Assembly: GCA_017623955.1 (NCBI GenBank)
Contig: JAGAOA010000057.1
Span: 1-15,183, forward strand
DNA length: 15,183 bases
Direction: 5' to 3'
DNA from: Opitutales bacterium
GTDB taxonomy: Bacteria; Verrucomicrobiota; Verrucomicrobiae; Opitutales; CAG-312
Shown here: positions 8,357-15,183 of the stretch, piece by piece
How the letters are laid out: each line of letters begins with the position of its first letter
Numbering within the stretch: position 1 is the stretch's first letter
Position numbers and translations under genes: made by a program
Notes under the pieces: generated by a model
Databases searched by the model: none
What the model was told of the DNA's origin: nothing
Seen by the model: the letters and a program-made list of their open reading frames with translations, nothing else

Positions 8357-9746
8357 GTTTTTAAAAATTATATCTTTTTTGCCTTTAATAGTTTTATCGG
8401 CGTGTATGGTTGGTCCAGATTTTGAAAAGCCTGAGTACATGTTAGATAGAAAGTTTAATGCATTGCAGATGAGTGGAGAGTTGAAGCAAAATCCTCAAAA
8501 TCTTTCGGCGAAGGATTTGGCAGAATGGTGGAAGCTCTTTGGCGATGACGATTTAACGTGGTTGATTGAAGAAGCCCTGAAGTCTAACTTCGATTTGGAG
8601 ACCGCTCGAGCTAGAGTTGAACAAGCTAGAGCAACTCTAGCAATTAGAAAGAGTGGATTTTGGCCGAGTGCCGACTTGAATGCATCGACTCGCGTAGGGT
8701 CTTCGCCCATTGACACAGATCCAAGTGATAGTTTTGGTGCTGGTGCGGGTATATCTTGGGAAATCGATATATTTGGCGGAATACGTCGTTCTATAGAAGC
8801 ATCGGAGCAAGACTACAAGGCAGCCTTTGCTGATAGTGTTGCAACTAGGATAAAAATTATTGCAGATGTTGCTCAGGCGTATTTTCAGTATCGTGCATAT
8901 CAGATTGAATTGCGTATTACCCGCGATAACTTGAAAACACAACGCAAAACTTACGATATTACAAAACAGCGAAAAGTTAACGGATTTGTTTCTCAATTAG
9001 ATGTTGTTCAGGCTGCAGCGGAAGTTTCGAGTACTAATGCTCAACTTCCTAAAATAGAGATGAATGAAAGGTTGTCGTTGCATGCTTTAGAATTGCTAGT
9101 TGGCGTTCCAACGGGTTCATTGCGTGCTAGATTGGCAAAAGAAAAACCTCTACCTAAATTGGAATCGTTTATTCCGGCAGGGGTGCCAGCCGACTTAATT
9201 GAACGTCGTCCAGATATCATGATGGCTGAACACAAAATTCATTCGGCAGTGGCGTCTGTCGGAGAGGCTGAGGCTGATTTTTATCCAAAATTCTCGATAA
9301 CAGGAACGATATCCTACGATGCCCCTAGAGTCGGAAATATGTTTAGTAATCAGTATGGCTCGTGGTCTGTTGGCCCAACTGCTACTTGGAATATTTTTCA
9401 AGCTGGAAAGACTGTTGCGAATGTAAAATTAAAAGAAGCCGTTGTAAAAGAGGCTAAAATTTCTTGGCAGGCAAAGGTGTTTACTGCGGTAAAAGAAGTT
9501 GAAGATGCCCTCGTTTCGGCTGCAAAAGAACGTGAACGAATAGAACTTATAAACACGCTTGTAGAGGATAATCAAAAGGCGTTCGATTTGTCTAAAACAT
9601 TGTATTCAGCTGGGGAAATTGAGTTCTTAGATTTGCTAGTTTCGCAAAGGGCGTTATTGAACTCTCAGCAAAATCAAGTGGCGTCTCGCGTTTTATTTGT
9701 AAATCATATTGTGAATTTGTATAAATCGCTAGGTGGAGGTTTTTAG
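8349..9746 (+). CDS. Outer-membrane efflux lipoprotein, NodT/TolC family
   Basis: The outer-membrane channel of the pump, 465 residues. A signal peptide ends in the lipobox LSAC with C19 as the predicted lipidated residue, followed by MVGPDFEKPE, the usual start of NodT-type RND/ABC outer-membrane lipoproteins. The two repeated TolC halves are seen as long Ala/Glu/Gln-rich helices, for example SNFDLETARARVEQARATL near 80-98, GISWEIDIFGGIRR near 135-148, LIERRPDIMMAEHKI near 280-295, and FDLSKTLYSAGEIEFLDLL in the second half. ERRPDI and the W-(E/N)-(I/L)-(D/F)-x-F/G patterns are typical of the family. It is the last gene of the operon and overlaps the permease by eight bases, so the cluster encodes all three layers of the machine. 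Confidence 0.93.
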   Translation: MNKFLKIISFLPLIVLSACMVGPDFEKPEYMLDRKFNALQMSGELKQNPQNLSAKDLAEWWKLFGDDDLTWLIEEALKSNFDLETARARVEQARATLAIRKSGFWPSADLNASTRVGSSPIDTDPSDSFGAGAGISWEIDIFGGIRRSIEASEQDYKAAFADSVATRIKIIADVAQAYFQYRAYQIELRITRDNLKTQRKTYDITKQRKVNGFVSQLDVVQAAAEVSSTNAQLPKIEMNERLSLHALELLVGVPTGSLRARLAKEKPLPKLESFIPAGVPADLIERRPDIMMAEHKIHSAVASVGEAEADFYPKFSITGTISYDAPRVGNMFSNQYGSWSVGPTATWNIFQAGKTVANVKLKEAVVKEAKISWQAKVFTAVKEVEDALVSAAKERERIELINTLVEDNQKAFDLSKTLYSAGEIEFLDLLVSQRALLNSQQNQVASRVLFVNHIVNLYKSLGGGF

Positions 9747-9809
9747 TCTCTTTTTGCTAAATTAATTATCGAGGCTTTCCTATAAAAATCGGAGTTGATA
9801 AAATAATTG

Positions 9810-9838
9810 TTGCAAAAATTGTACAACACAAATACAAT
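9810..9838 (+). promoter_or_regulatory. Sigma70-like promoter of the candidate hydrolase gene
   Basis: TTGCAA (9810-9815), a 17-base spacer and TACAAT (9833-9838) fit the sigma70 consensus with optimal spacing, placing the transcript start near 9845. That leaves an A-rich leader of about 45 bases before the ATG at 9892, with no evident Shine-Dalgarno site. Read by eye only. Confidence 0.5.
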
Positions 9839-9891
9839 ATAAGCGTCAAAAATAAAATTTTGATAATTTTAATTAAACTAGAAAATAAAAT

Positions 9892-11718
9892 ATGAAAAAA
9901 ACAATAATAATATCGTTAATGCTTGCGATTGCATCAACGTTGTATGGTATTGAAAGCGTAAAAATACTTACAACACTAAAGGATAATCGCGTAGTATCAA
10001 AAGAAGTAAAAGCTAAAAGAATAGCTGATAACATAACTCAAGTGATAATTCCAGCCAATGAAATAGACAAAAATTGTCGCTATTTCGACGTTATGGCAGA
10101 TAATGCTGTTGCAAAAAAAGGCGATGAAGGTTTCTGGATTTTAAATCGTGGTCTACTTGGTTATTTCAATAAAGACAACGGCGAATACAAAGCATCTCAA
10201 GCCTACATGTATTTGCCATATTACGCAATGAAAACCCCAAACGAAACCTTCATTGGTATTATCGATGGTATGCGTTTTGAATTTGGTGTAAATGTAGAAG
10301 TAGAAGACGGCAAATACAAGATGTATCCACGCTGGTATATTGATAGAATGGGCTTTGATCCATACGAAGATATAACTATTACATACTACACTCTTCCTAA
10401 AGATGCCGACTACAACGAAATGGCAAAAACGTATCGCAAGCATAAATTTGCTCGCAATACAAAAATCAAGCCTTTGAAAGAACGTTTTAAGACTCAGCCA
10501 TATCTCGAAAAAATGGCAAAATCAGTTCCAGTGAGAATGGGTTTTGCTGGTAAGCATTTTAATCGTAAAACCGATAGAATAAATTTCTATCAACGTGGAA
10601 CAAAACCATGGACAGATGAAAAATATGGCATAAATGCAAATAGAGAAGAAAATAAAGTTAATGCACGCAAGTTCACAAGTGCAATTCCAACTCTTCAGAA
10701 AATGAAAGAATTGGGCATGGACGATATCGCTGTTTGCGTAAATGGTTTCCAAGATGGTGGTTATGATGGTCGTTGCCCGACAACATTCCCAATTTGTAAA
10801 GAAGCTGGTGGTGAAGAAGATTTAAAGAAATTCATTAAAGCTGGTCAAGATATGGGCTACATTATGGACGGACACAGCAACTATACCGATGCTTTCACTT
10901 GCTCGCCAGACTGGTCGCCTGATAACATCAGTAAATCGCCTGATGGCAAGCTCGAAATCAATGGTGCATGGAGTGGTGGTAGAGCATATAATTTGTGCCT
11001 CGTAAATGCTTTTGAAAAGTATATTAAGCGTGATTTAGAGAAAATTGCTGCACTCGGTTTCCGTGGAGCTCACTACATCGATGTATTTACAGCAGTATAT
11101 CCATATCGTTGTTATGACCCAAAGCACGCAGGAAATCGCAAACAAATTGGTGAAATTCAAGATAAGATTGCTCAAATTTGCCGTGAAAAATTTGGTGGTT
11201 TTGCATCGGAATGTGGTTTCGACCACTTTATCGACAAGGTTGACTACATCAACTATGTAACAGCTCCAATGCGTGCAAAGTACGTTTATAAAAGCAAGGG
11301 AATGCAGTTTGTTGATACGTTCGTACCATTCTGGGAATTGGTTTACCACGACATCGTATTGCACAATACCGATAAAATTACTCAAGAAGTTCTTACACAA
11401 GATAACAACTTGACTCTCGTTGAATTTGGTGGACGCCCAATATTCTACTCGGTAAGCGATAGAAATATGGACGGTATTAAAAAAGCTTACGACCAATTTA
11501 TGACATTGCGTCATCTAATGCTTGAAGAAATGCTTTCGCATAAACAAATTTCAGAAAATGTTTTTGAAATTAAGTATGGCGATGGTAGTACAATAGTTGT
11601 AAATAAGACAAATAAGCCTTATATATACAAAGGAACTACTGTTGATGCTAAGAATTTTAAACTTTTCAATCCAACAGATTGGCAAAAGTTTAAAAATTGG
11701 TTTAAAAATCTCATTTAA
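9892..11718 (+). CDS. Secreted TIM-barrel glycoside hydrolase-like protein (GH101/DUF5696-like)
   Basis: A 608-residue exported protein. Residues 1-19 form a signal peptide (Lys-Lys, then a hydrophobic core) with no lipobox, so a periplasmic or secreted location is likely. An N-terminal beta-rich region (about 25-190) precedes a probable TIM barrel (about 210-520) and a small C-terminal beta domain (about 540-605). The barrel shows GHSNYTDAF (327-335), HYIDVF (394-399, D397), a CYDPKH segment, and GFASECGF (436-443, E440). This order resembles GH101-related and DUF5696 proteins, in which an Asp and a Glu at strand ends are the catalytic pair; D397 and E440 are my candidates. GH101 enzymes cleave O-glycans from mucin-type glycoproteins, but this protein is far shorter and its substrate is unknown. 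It has its own promoter and no sugar-related neighbour in the pump operon. Confidence 0.6.
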   Translation: MKKTIIISLMLAIASTLYGIESVKILTTLKDNRVVSKEVKAKRIADNITQVIIPANEIDKNCRYFDVMADNAVAKKGDEGFWILNRGLLGYFNKDNGEYKASQAYMYLPYYAMKTPNETFIGIIDGMRFEFGVNVEVEDGKYKMYPRWYIDRMGFDPYEDITITYYTLPKDADYNEMAKTYRKHKFARNTKIKPLKERFKTQPYLEKMAKSVPVRMGFAGKHFNRKTDRINFYQRGTKPWTDEKYGINANREENKVNARKFTSAIPTLQKMKELGMDDIAVCVNGFQDGGYDGRCPTTFPICKEAGGEEDLKKFIKAGQDMGYIMDGHSNYTDAFTCSPDWSPDNISKSPDGKLEINGAWSGGRAYNLCLVNAFEKYIKRDLEKIAALGFRGAHYIDVFTAVYPYRCYDPKHAGNRKQIGEIQDKIAQICREKFGGFASECGFDHFIDKVDYINYVTAPMRAKYVYKSKGMQFVDTFVPFWELVYHDIVLHNTDKITQEVLTQDNNLTLVEFGGRPIFYSVSDRNMDGIKKAYDQFMTLRHLMLEEMLSHKQISENVFEIKYGDGSTIVVNKTNKPYIYKGTTVDAKNFKLFNPTDWQKFKNWFKNLI

Positions 11719-11746
11719 GTGAAAAATTACTTTAAGGTCTTTTTTT
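11715..11746 (+). terminator. Weak candidate terminator after the hydrolase gene
   Basis: TTAAGT (11715-11720), overlapping the stop codon, can pair imperfectly with ACTTTAA (11729-11735), one base bulged. Seven T residues follow at 11740-11746. The stem is short and AU-only except for one pair, so the call rests mainly on the T-run and position. Confidence 0.3.
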
Positions 11747-11752
11747 ATGTAT

Positions 11753-11783
11753 CGCTTCTACTGTGTTTATAACAGCAGAGGCG
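11753..11783. other. Hairpin in the gap between convergent genes
   Basis: CGCTTCTACTGT (11753-11764) pairs with ACAGCAGAGGCG (11772-11783) around a seven-base loop, with one mismatch and one G-U pair. It lies between the hydrolase and the phosphatase, which are transcribed towards each other. No T-run follows it on either strand, so it is not a textbook intrinsic terminator. It may shield 3' ends or aid termination of both transcripts. A wider AATTACTTT/AAAGTAATT repeat (11725-11733, 11802-11810) encloses it. Confidence 0.45.
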
Positions 11784-11808
11784 TTGGGAAAGTCTGTGTA
11801 AAAAGTAA

Positions 11809-12447
11809 TTAAACTGTAGATTTGAGATGTTCGATAAGCTCGGCTACTGAATAGAAAATGTAGTTGGGCTTTTTTGATTTAAGAGCTTCGATATCGGCAC
11901 ATTTTGCCCACGCTGCTGAAATTATTTCAACTCCAACTTCTCTACAATCATCGATATCCATGGTAGAGTCGCCTACATAGCAAACATCTTGAGCTTTCAA
12001 ATTTAGTTCTTTAAAAATTTCTTTAAAACGTTGAGGCTTGACTGAACCTGATTCGCCTCCGTATTTGAGAGTATCAAAATATTTTTCAAAACCAAAGTGT
12101 TTGAGAGTTACTTCCATGCTCTCTTTGCTTTTTCCAGTAATCATACAGATTTTCATACCCAATGATTTTGCTGTTTTTAAAAGTAGTTCTATATTTTCAA
12201 AGGGTTGGAGGTTGTCGGTTAGTATAAATCGTTCAGTAGCTTTAATGTATTCGGCAAATAGTTCGTTGCCCTTTGTTGAGATTTTGTTTAGAAGAGCTTG
12301 TTCATGGGGGCCAAAATTTGCATATAAAACCTCGCGAGATGGTGCAACTAAGCCAAGTTTTTCATAAGCTGCCTCTATTGCCTTAAAAACAATCGGAAAA
12401 GTTTCGGCAATAGTACCTTCAAAATCTAAAATTAAAGCTTTTTTCAT
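11809..12447 (-). CDS. HAD-superfamily phosphatase (Gph/PpaX-like subfamily I)
   Basis: A 212-residue soluble hydrolase of the haloacid dehalogenase superfamily with an alpha-helical cap (about 15-85). Motif I is LDFEGT with the nucleophile D8; the second acidic position, normally Asp, is Glu (E10). Motif II is the Thr in MITGKS (T104), motif III the Lys in SVKPQ (K137), and motif IV VGDSTMD (D160, D164). The general arrangement resembles phosphoglycolate phosphatase and pyrophosphatase PpaX, which remove phosphate from small metabolites, but the substrate cannot be read from sequence. The first residues MKKALILDFEG fit the family start; no clear ribosome site precedes the ATG. It converges with the hydrolase gene and diverges from the LamG gene, so it is probably transcribed alone. 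Whether Glu at motif I leaves full activity is open. Confidence 0.88.
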   Translation of the reverse strand: MKKALILDFEGTIAETFPIVFKAIEAAYEKLGLVAPSREVLYANFGPHEQALLNKISTKGNELFAEYIKATERFILTDNLQPFENIELLLKTAKSLGMKICMITGKSKESMEVTLKHFGFEKYFDTLKYGGESGSVKPQRFKEIFKELNLKAQDVCYVGDSTMDIDDCREVGVEIISAAWAKCADIEALKSKKPNYIFYSVAELIEHLKSTV

Positions 12448-12482
12448 TCTGTATAAATCAACGCTAAATCTAAAAAAAAGCG

Positions 12483-12511
12483 AGTTTAATTTTATAATAA
12501 TTTCTTTACAA
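12483..12511 (-). promoter_or_regulatory. Candidate promoter of the HAD phosphatase gene
   Basis: On the minus strand TTGTAA (plus positions 12506-12511), a 17-base spacer and TAAACT (12483-12488) form a moderate sigma70-like match about 35 bases before the ATG at 12447. It overlaps the -35 element proposed for the divergent LamG gene, so the two may compete. Confidence 0.35.
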
Positions 12512-12532
12512 GGCGTTGTTATATTTTAAAAT
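12505..12532 (+). promoter_or_regulatory. Candidate promoter of the LamG lipoprotein gene
   Basis: TTTACA (12505-12510), a 16-base spacer and TAAAAT (12527-12532) lie just before the ATG at 12539. If used, the transcript would begin at or next to the start codon, making it nearly leaderless. AT-rich sequence makes chance matches likely. Confidence 0.25.
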
Positions 12533-12538
12533 GATGGC

Positions 12539-13383
12539 ATGAAAAATATTTGTATTAGTGTGTTTTTGATGGTTTCGTTGTTGAGCGGATGTAATCATTT
12601 AGGCGAAGATGTGCTTAAGACGCCCAATCTAGTGGCATATTGGGATTTTAGTGCAGATAATCCTTTGTCTTCAACAGGAGGAACGATGTCGCATACATTG
12701 ATTCCGGTAGGTGAAATTCCTATCTGTCGTGATGGAATTGTATCGGGTAAGTCGATATATCTAGACGGAAAAAGTTATCTAACAATTCCCTATGCAAAAA
12801 CAGGAACTTTAAATGTAAAAACAAATCAAGTTACAGTGTTAGCGTGGGTCAAAAAAGCTGAAAAATCTAAAATCGGGTTTGTAGCAGGAATGTGGAATGA
12901 ATATCAAGATGGAGGCAAGCGTCAGTATGGATTGTTTGTTTCGTTGCCTTATTACAATGGGCCAGACCAAGTATGTGGACATATCTCAAAATTGGGCGGA
13001 GCTACTCCACCTTTTAAATATTCCATAGACTATTCCGCAAGTGCACAGAAAGTTCCGTTTGAAGAGTGGACATTAGTAGGTTTTACTTATGATGGCAAAT
13101 ATATACGTTCGTATATGAATGGCGATTTTCGAGCAAGAAAACCGGAATTGATACTACATACAAAACATAAGGTATATCCTAATGGTTTGGTACAATCTAA
13201 AAATCCGTACTATTATCCAGATGGCATTGGTGATAATGGTTCAGATTTTACAGTTGGTGCAGTTCAATTAAAGAATGGTATGGGTAACTTCTTTAGGGGA
13301 TATATAATGCTATCGCTGTTTTTGATAGAGCCCTTACCGACATCGAGATGAAACAAATTTATGAGAGTTTTGCAAAAAAGTAG
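12539..13383 (+). pseudogene. LamG-domain lipoprotein with a frameshift near its end
   Basis: A surface or periplasmic lipoprotein: the signal ends in LLSGC with C18 as the lipidated residue, then a concanavalin-like LamG_3 fold from about residue 30 (NLVAYWDFSADN) with SIYLDGKSYLTIP, VTVLAWVKK and WTLVGFTYDGKYIRSYMNG, the strand pattern of carbohydrate- or protein-binding LamG domains. Read straight, the frame stops at 13351 with 270 residues and an ending unlike the family (GYIMLSLFLIEPLPTSR). From 13309, one frame over, the sequence reads AIAVFDRALTDIEMKQIY and continues to a TAG at 13381-13383; this is the conserved LamG ending. One missing base explains it, possibly in the GGGG run at 13296-13299. 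The repaired protein has about 281 residues and ends 11 bases before the next gene. No catalytic residues are evident, so it is more likely binding than enzymatic. Confidence 0.85.
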
Positions 13384-13394
13384 TAGAGCTTTAG

Positions 13395-14000
13395 ATGATA
13401 GAGAAAGATAAATTGCCATTAATTTTTTTAGCGATAGTATTGAGTGTTATCGTGTGGTCGGGAATTTATCCGTACGACAGATGCGTTTGGTGGGTTGAAA
13501 TTACATCGGTGTTGATTGGATTAGCGGGGCTGGTTTTGACATACAAGATGTTTCGATTTTCGGATATGGCGTATTTGATAGTCTCGTTGTGGCTTGTAAT
13601 GCATTCGATTGGTGCAAAATATTCTTTTGAATATGTTCCATTCGATTGGATTACTAATTTTTTCGACTTTGAGCGCAATAATTACGATAGACTTGCTCAT
13701 TTTGTAGTTGGAATAAACTCATACGGCTTTGCCGAGTATGTTTTGCGAAAAAATATAATAAGAACTAAAGCAGTAGCGGCACTTGGAGGTGTTATGTTTA
13801 TAATGGCAATAGGTAACGCGTGGGAGTTGATAGAATGGTTGTATGCTGAAGTTGATGGTGGTAAGGTTGGAGCGGCGTTCTTGGGGTCGCAGGGCGATAT
13901 TTGGGATGCACAAAAAGATATGCTTTGCGATTCTTTGGGTGCTGTAGTCGGAGCTGTTTTATTTTTGATGTGTTTTAGAAATTATAAAAATAAACAATGA
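13395..14000 (+). CDS. DUF2238/YjdF-like integral membrane protein
   Basis: A 201-residue membrane protein with likely helices at about 8-24, 34-50, 57-73, 98-118, 124-142 and 180-195. Conserved polar motifs match the DUF2238 (YjdF) family: a WW pair near 32, YDRLAHF (97-103), WELIEW (143-148) and GSQGDIWDAQKDM (164-176), followed by a final helix with GAVVGA. Acidic and His residues at membrane ends are reminiscent of a metal or small-molecule site, but the biochemical role of the family is not known to me. The start follows a weak AGAG six bases upstream. It lies 11 bases after the repaired LamG gene and overlaps the acyltransferase by four bases, so it is probably the middle gene of a three-gene unit. 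Confidence 0.85.
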   Translation: MIEKDKLPLIFLAIVLSVIVWSGIYPYDRCVWWVEITSVLIGLAGLVLTYKMFRFSDMAYLIVSLWLVMHSIGAKYSFEYVPFDWITNFFDFERNNYDRLAHFVVGINSYGFAEYVLRKNIIRTKAVAALGGVMFIMAIGNAWELIEWLYAEVDGGKVGAAFLGSQGDIWDAQKDMLCDSLGAVVGAVLFLMCFRNYKNKQ

Positions 14001-15115
14001 AATCGCATATATCATATGTAGATGGTTTAAAAAGCGTATCAGCTATTTGGGTTTGCTTGTTGCATTATGTATTGGCGTTTTTTCCAGTTGGTTATATCGG
14101 TTGGGAATGCGGAGTTGCTGACGTTGAGAAATCATCATATTTCTTTAATAATCTGCCGATGTCATTCTTTACTAATAGTTCTTTTCCGTTGTATACATTT
14201 TTTGCATTAATATCGTTTATTGTGAGTCTTGCCTATTTTAAGAAAAGAGATATTGCGATAGTTCAACGTCAGGCAATAAAAAGATATTTTCGTCTGATGC
14301 CACCGTGTTTGGTGTGTTCGTTGTGTTGTTATGTATTGATTGTTGGTGGTTTTATGTTTAATGAGGCTTTGTCAATATCTGTAAATTCTCATTGGGCGGG
14401 AGCATTCTATCAAAATGGGGCGTCATTAAAGGATGTTTTGATTTCATCGTTATACACTATTTTTATAGATGGCGATGGATATTATTGTTCTATTTTGTGG
14501 TGTATGAATGTCATCTTTATAGGTTCATATGTAGTATATGCCATATTGGCGTTGTTTGGAAATTTGAAGTGTAGATGGTTAGTTTATGCAGTTTCATTTT
14601 TGTTGTGTGTGAAGTTGCGAGGCGATTATTCTGCTTTCATTGTTGGTGTATTAGCCGCCGATATAGTACAAGGAAACAGATTGCAATTGTTGAAACGCTA
14701 TTCTTTGGGATTGATTTTATTTGGATTAATAATAGGCAATTTTATACCATCAGTAAGCGTTGCAAATTGGCTTCAGATAAGTGTAGTGTATGCGGTGGGT
14801 AATTTTTTCGTGTTAGTTGGTTTGGCTAATTGTGAAATTGCTAAGCGATTAATCGGAAGTAAAATATTAAGTAGAGTAGGGAAGTATTCGTTTTCGTTAA
14901 TATTGGTACATTTCCCAGTAATGATGTCTTTTTCGGCGTGGATGTATCTTAAAATGCGTGAGTGTGGTTTAGAATTTTGGACGAGTTTAGTTATATCGTG
15001 GTTGAGTTCTTTACCTGTTTTGGTGTTAGCAAGTGTATTATTCTATAAGTTTGTGGAATGTCCGTCCGAAAGGGTTGCTAATTTGCTTTTAGAGAAATTT
15101 GGGTGTAGTAAATAA
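13997..15115 (+). CDS. Acyltransferase 3 family membrane protein (OafA-like)
   Basis: A 372-residue multi-pass protein of the acyltransferase-3 family, whose members transfer acyl groups (often acetyl) to sugars or lipids of the cell envelope. The N-terminus YVDGLKSVSAIWVCLLHYV (7-25) is the family hallmark. It has the conserved His (H23) in helix 1, although Lys replaces the Arg usual in GLRG(I/V)AA. Around ten hydrophobic segments follow, including KRYFRLMPPCLVCSL near 94-108, GKYSFSLILVHFPVM near 295-309, and a C-terminal FVECPSERV matching the usual F-x-E-x-P ending. A four-base overlap (ATGA) couples it to the DUF2238 gene. The acceptor is unknown; a lipopolysaccharide or surface glycan is an inference from the family. 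Confidence 0.88.
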   Translation: MKSHISYVDGLKSVSAIWVCLLHYVLAFFPVGYIGWECGVADVEKSSYFFNNLPMSFFTNSSFPLYTFFALISFIVSLAYFKKRDIAIVQRQAIKRYFRLMPPCLVCSLCCYVLIVGGFMFNEALSISVNSHWAGAFYQNGASLKDVLISSLYTIFIDGDGYYCSILWCMNVIFIGSYVVYAILALFGNLKCRWLVYAVSFLLCVKLRGDYSAFIVGVLAADIVQGNRLQLLKRYSLGLILFGLIIGNFIPSVSVANWLQISVVYAVGNFFVLVGLANCEIAKRLIGSKILSRVGKYSFSLILVHFPVMMSFSAWMYLKMRECGLEFWTSLVISWLSSLPVLVLASVLFYKFVECPSERVANLLLEKFGCSK

Positions 15116-15121
15116 AAAAGG

Positions 15122-15152
15122 TTGCATTTGTAGTAATAAGGTGAAGTATAAT
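15122..15152 (+). promoter_or_regulatory. Promoter of the edge tRNA
   Basis: A perfect TATAAT (15147-15152) lies 12 bases before the tRNA 5' end, with TTGCAT (15122-15127) upstream at a long 19-base spacing. Position and the exact -10 hexamer support it; the -35 is less certain. Confidence 0.55.
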
Positions 15153-15164
15153 TTGTATTGAAAC

Positions 15165-15183
15165 GGGGTCGTAGCTCAGTTGG
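15165..15183 (+). tRNA. 5' end of a tRNA, cut by the window edge
   Basis: GGGGTCGTAGCTCAGTTGG fits the start of a tRNA: a seven-base acceptor strand (15165-15171), TA at positions 8-9, D-stem GCTC (15174-15177) and the AGTTGG of the D-loop. The anticodon lies beyond the edge, so the identity is not known. A TATAAT box stands just upstream. Confidence 0.85.

Noticed and set aside
11035..11514. 159-codon minus-strand open frame inside the hydrolase gene
   Set aside because: Shadow of the real coding frame, with Cys/Asn/Ile-rich composition and no promoter or ribosome site.
1..15183. CRISPR arrays, insertion sequences, integrases, phage genes, riboswitch-like leaders or a toxin-antitoxin pair
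   Set aside because: No regularly spaced repeats, transposase motifs or paired small genes were seen on either strand.

Overview
The window is an AT-rich stretch of bacterial chromosome carrying ten genes, the tail of an eleventh and the first bases of a tRNA. Nothing in it is mobile or phage-like. The mix of a long DnaE with an intact PHP domain, lipoproteins, a LamG-domain lipoprotein, a secreted GH101/DUF5696-like candidate hydrolase and a TolC-type outer-membrane lipoprotein indicates a Gram-negative organism. I lean towards Verrucomicrobiota (Lentisphaeria or Opitutae type), but this is inference from gene content. Clear Shine-Dalgarno sites are rare; only the macA-like gene has an obvious one.

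Layout. Positions 3-134 are the C-terminal end of a + strand gene, followed at once by a strong hairpin terminator (139-175). Then comes dnaE (240-4112), the replicative polymerase alpha subunit. The 226-base gap after it holds a possible frame-broken mini-lipoprotein (4174-4337) whose tail ends one base before a multi-pass membrane protein of unknown role (4339-4920). Positions 5017-9746 form a tightly overlapping four-gene operon: a MacA-like adaptor, a MacB-type ATPase, a separate MacB-type permease, and a NodT/TolC-type outer-membrane lipoprotein. Together they make a complete tripartite ABC efflux pump spanning both membranes.

A good sigma70-like promoter (9810-9838) precedes a secreted 608-residue TIM-barrel candidate glycoside hydrolase (9892-11718). 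It converges on a HAD-family phosphatase on the minus strand (11809-12447), with a hairpin in the convergent gap. Divergent from the phosphatase is a + strand cluster: a LamG lipoprotein (12539-13383, broken by a one-base frameshift near its end), a DUF2238/YjdF-like membrane protein (13395-14000) and an acyltransferase-3 membrane protein (13997-15115). A promoter and the 5' end of a tRNA (15165-15183) close the window.

The most useful observations are the LamG frameshift, where the conserved family ending reads perfectly in the neighbouring frame; the Glu in place of the second Asp of motif I in the HAD enzyme; the possible broken mini-lipoprotein; and the orphan GH101/DUF5696-like enzyme. 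I did not find convincing evidence of a wholly new system.
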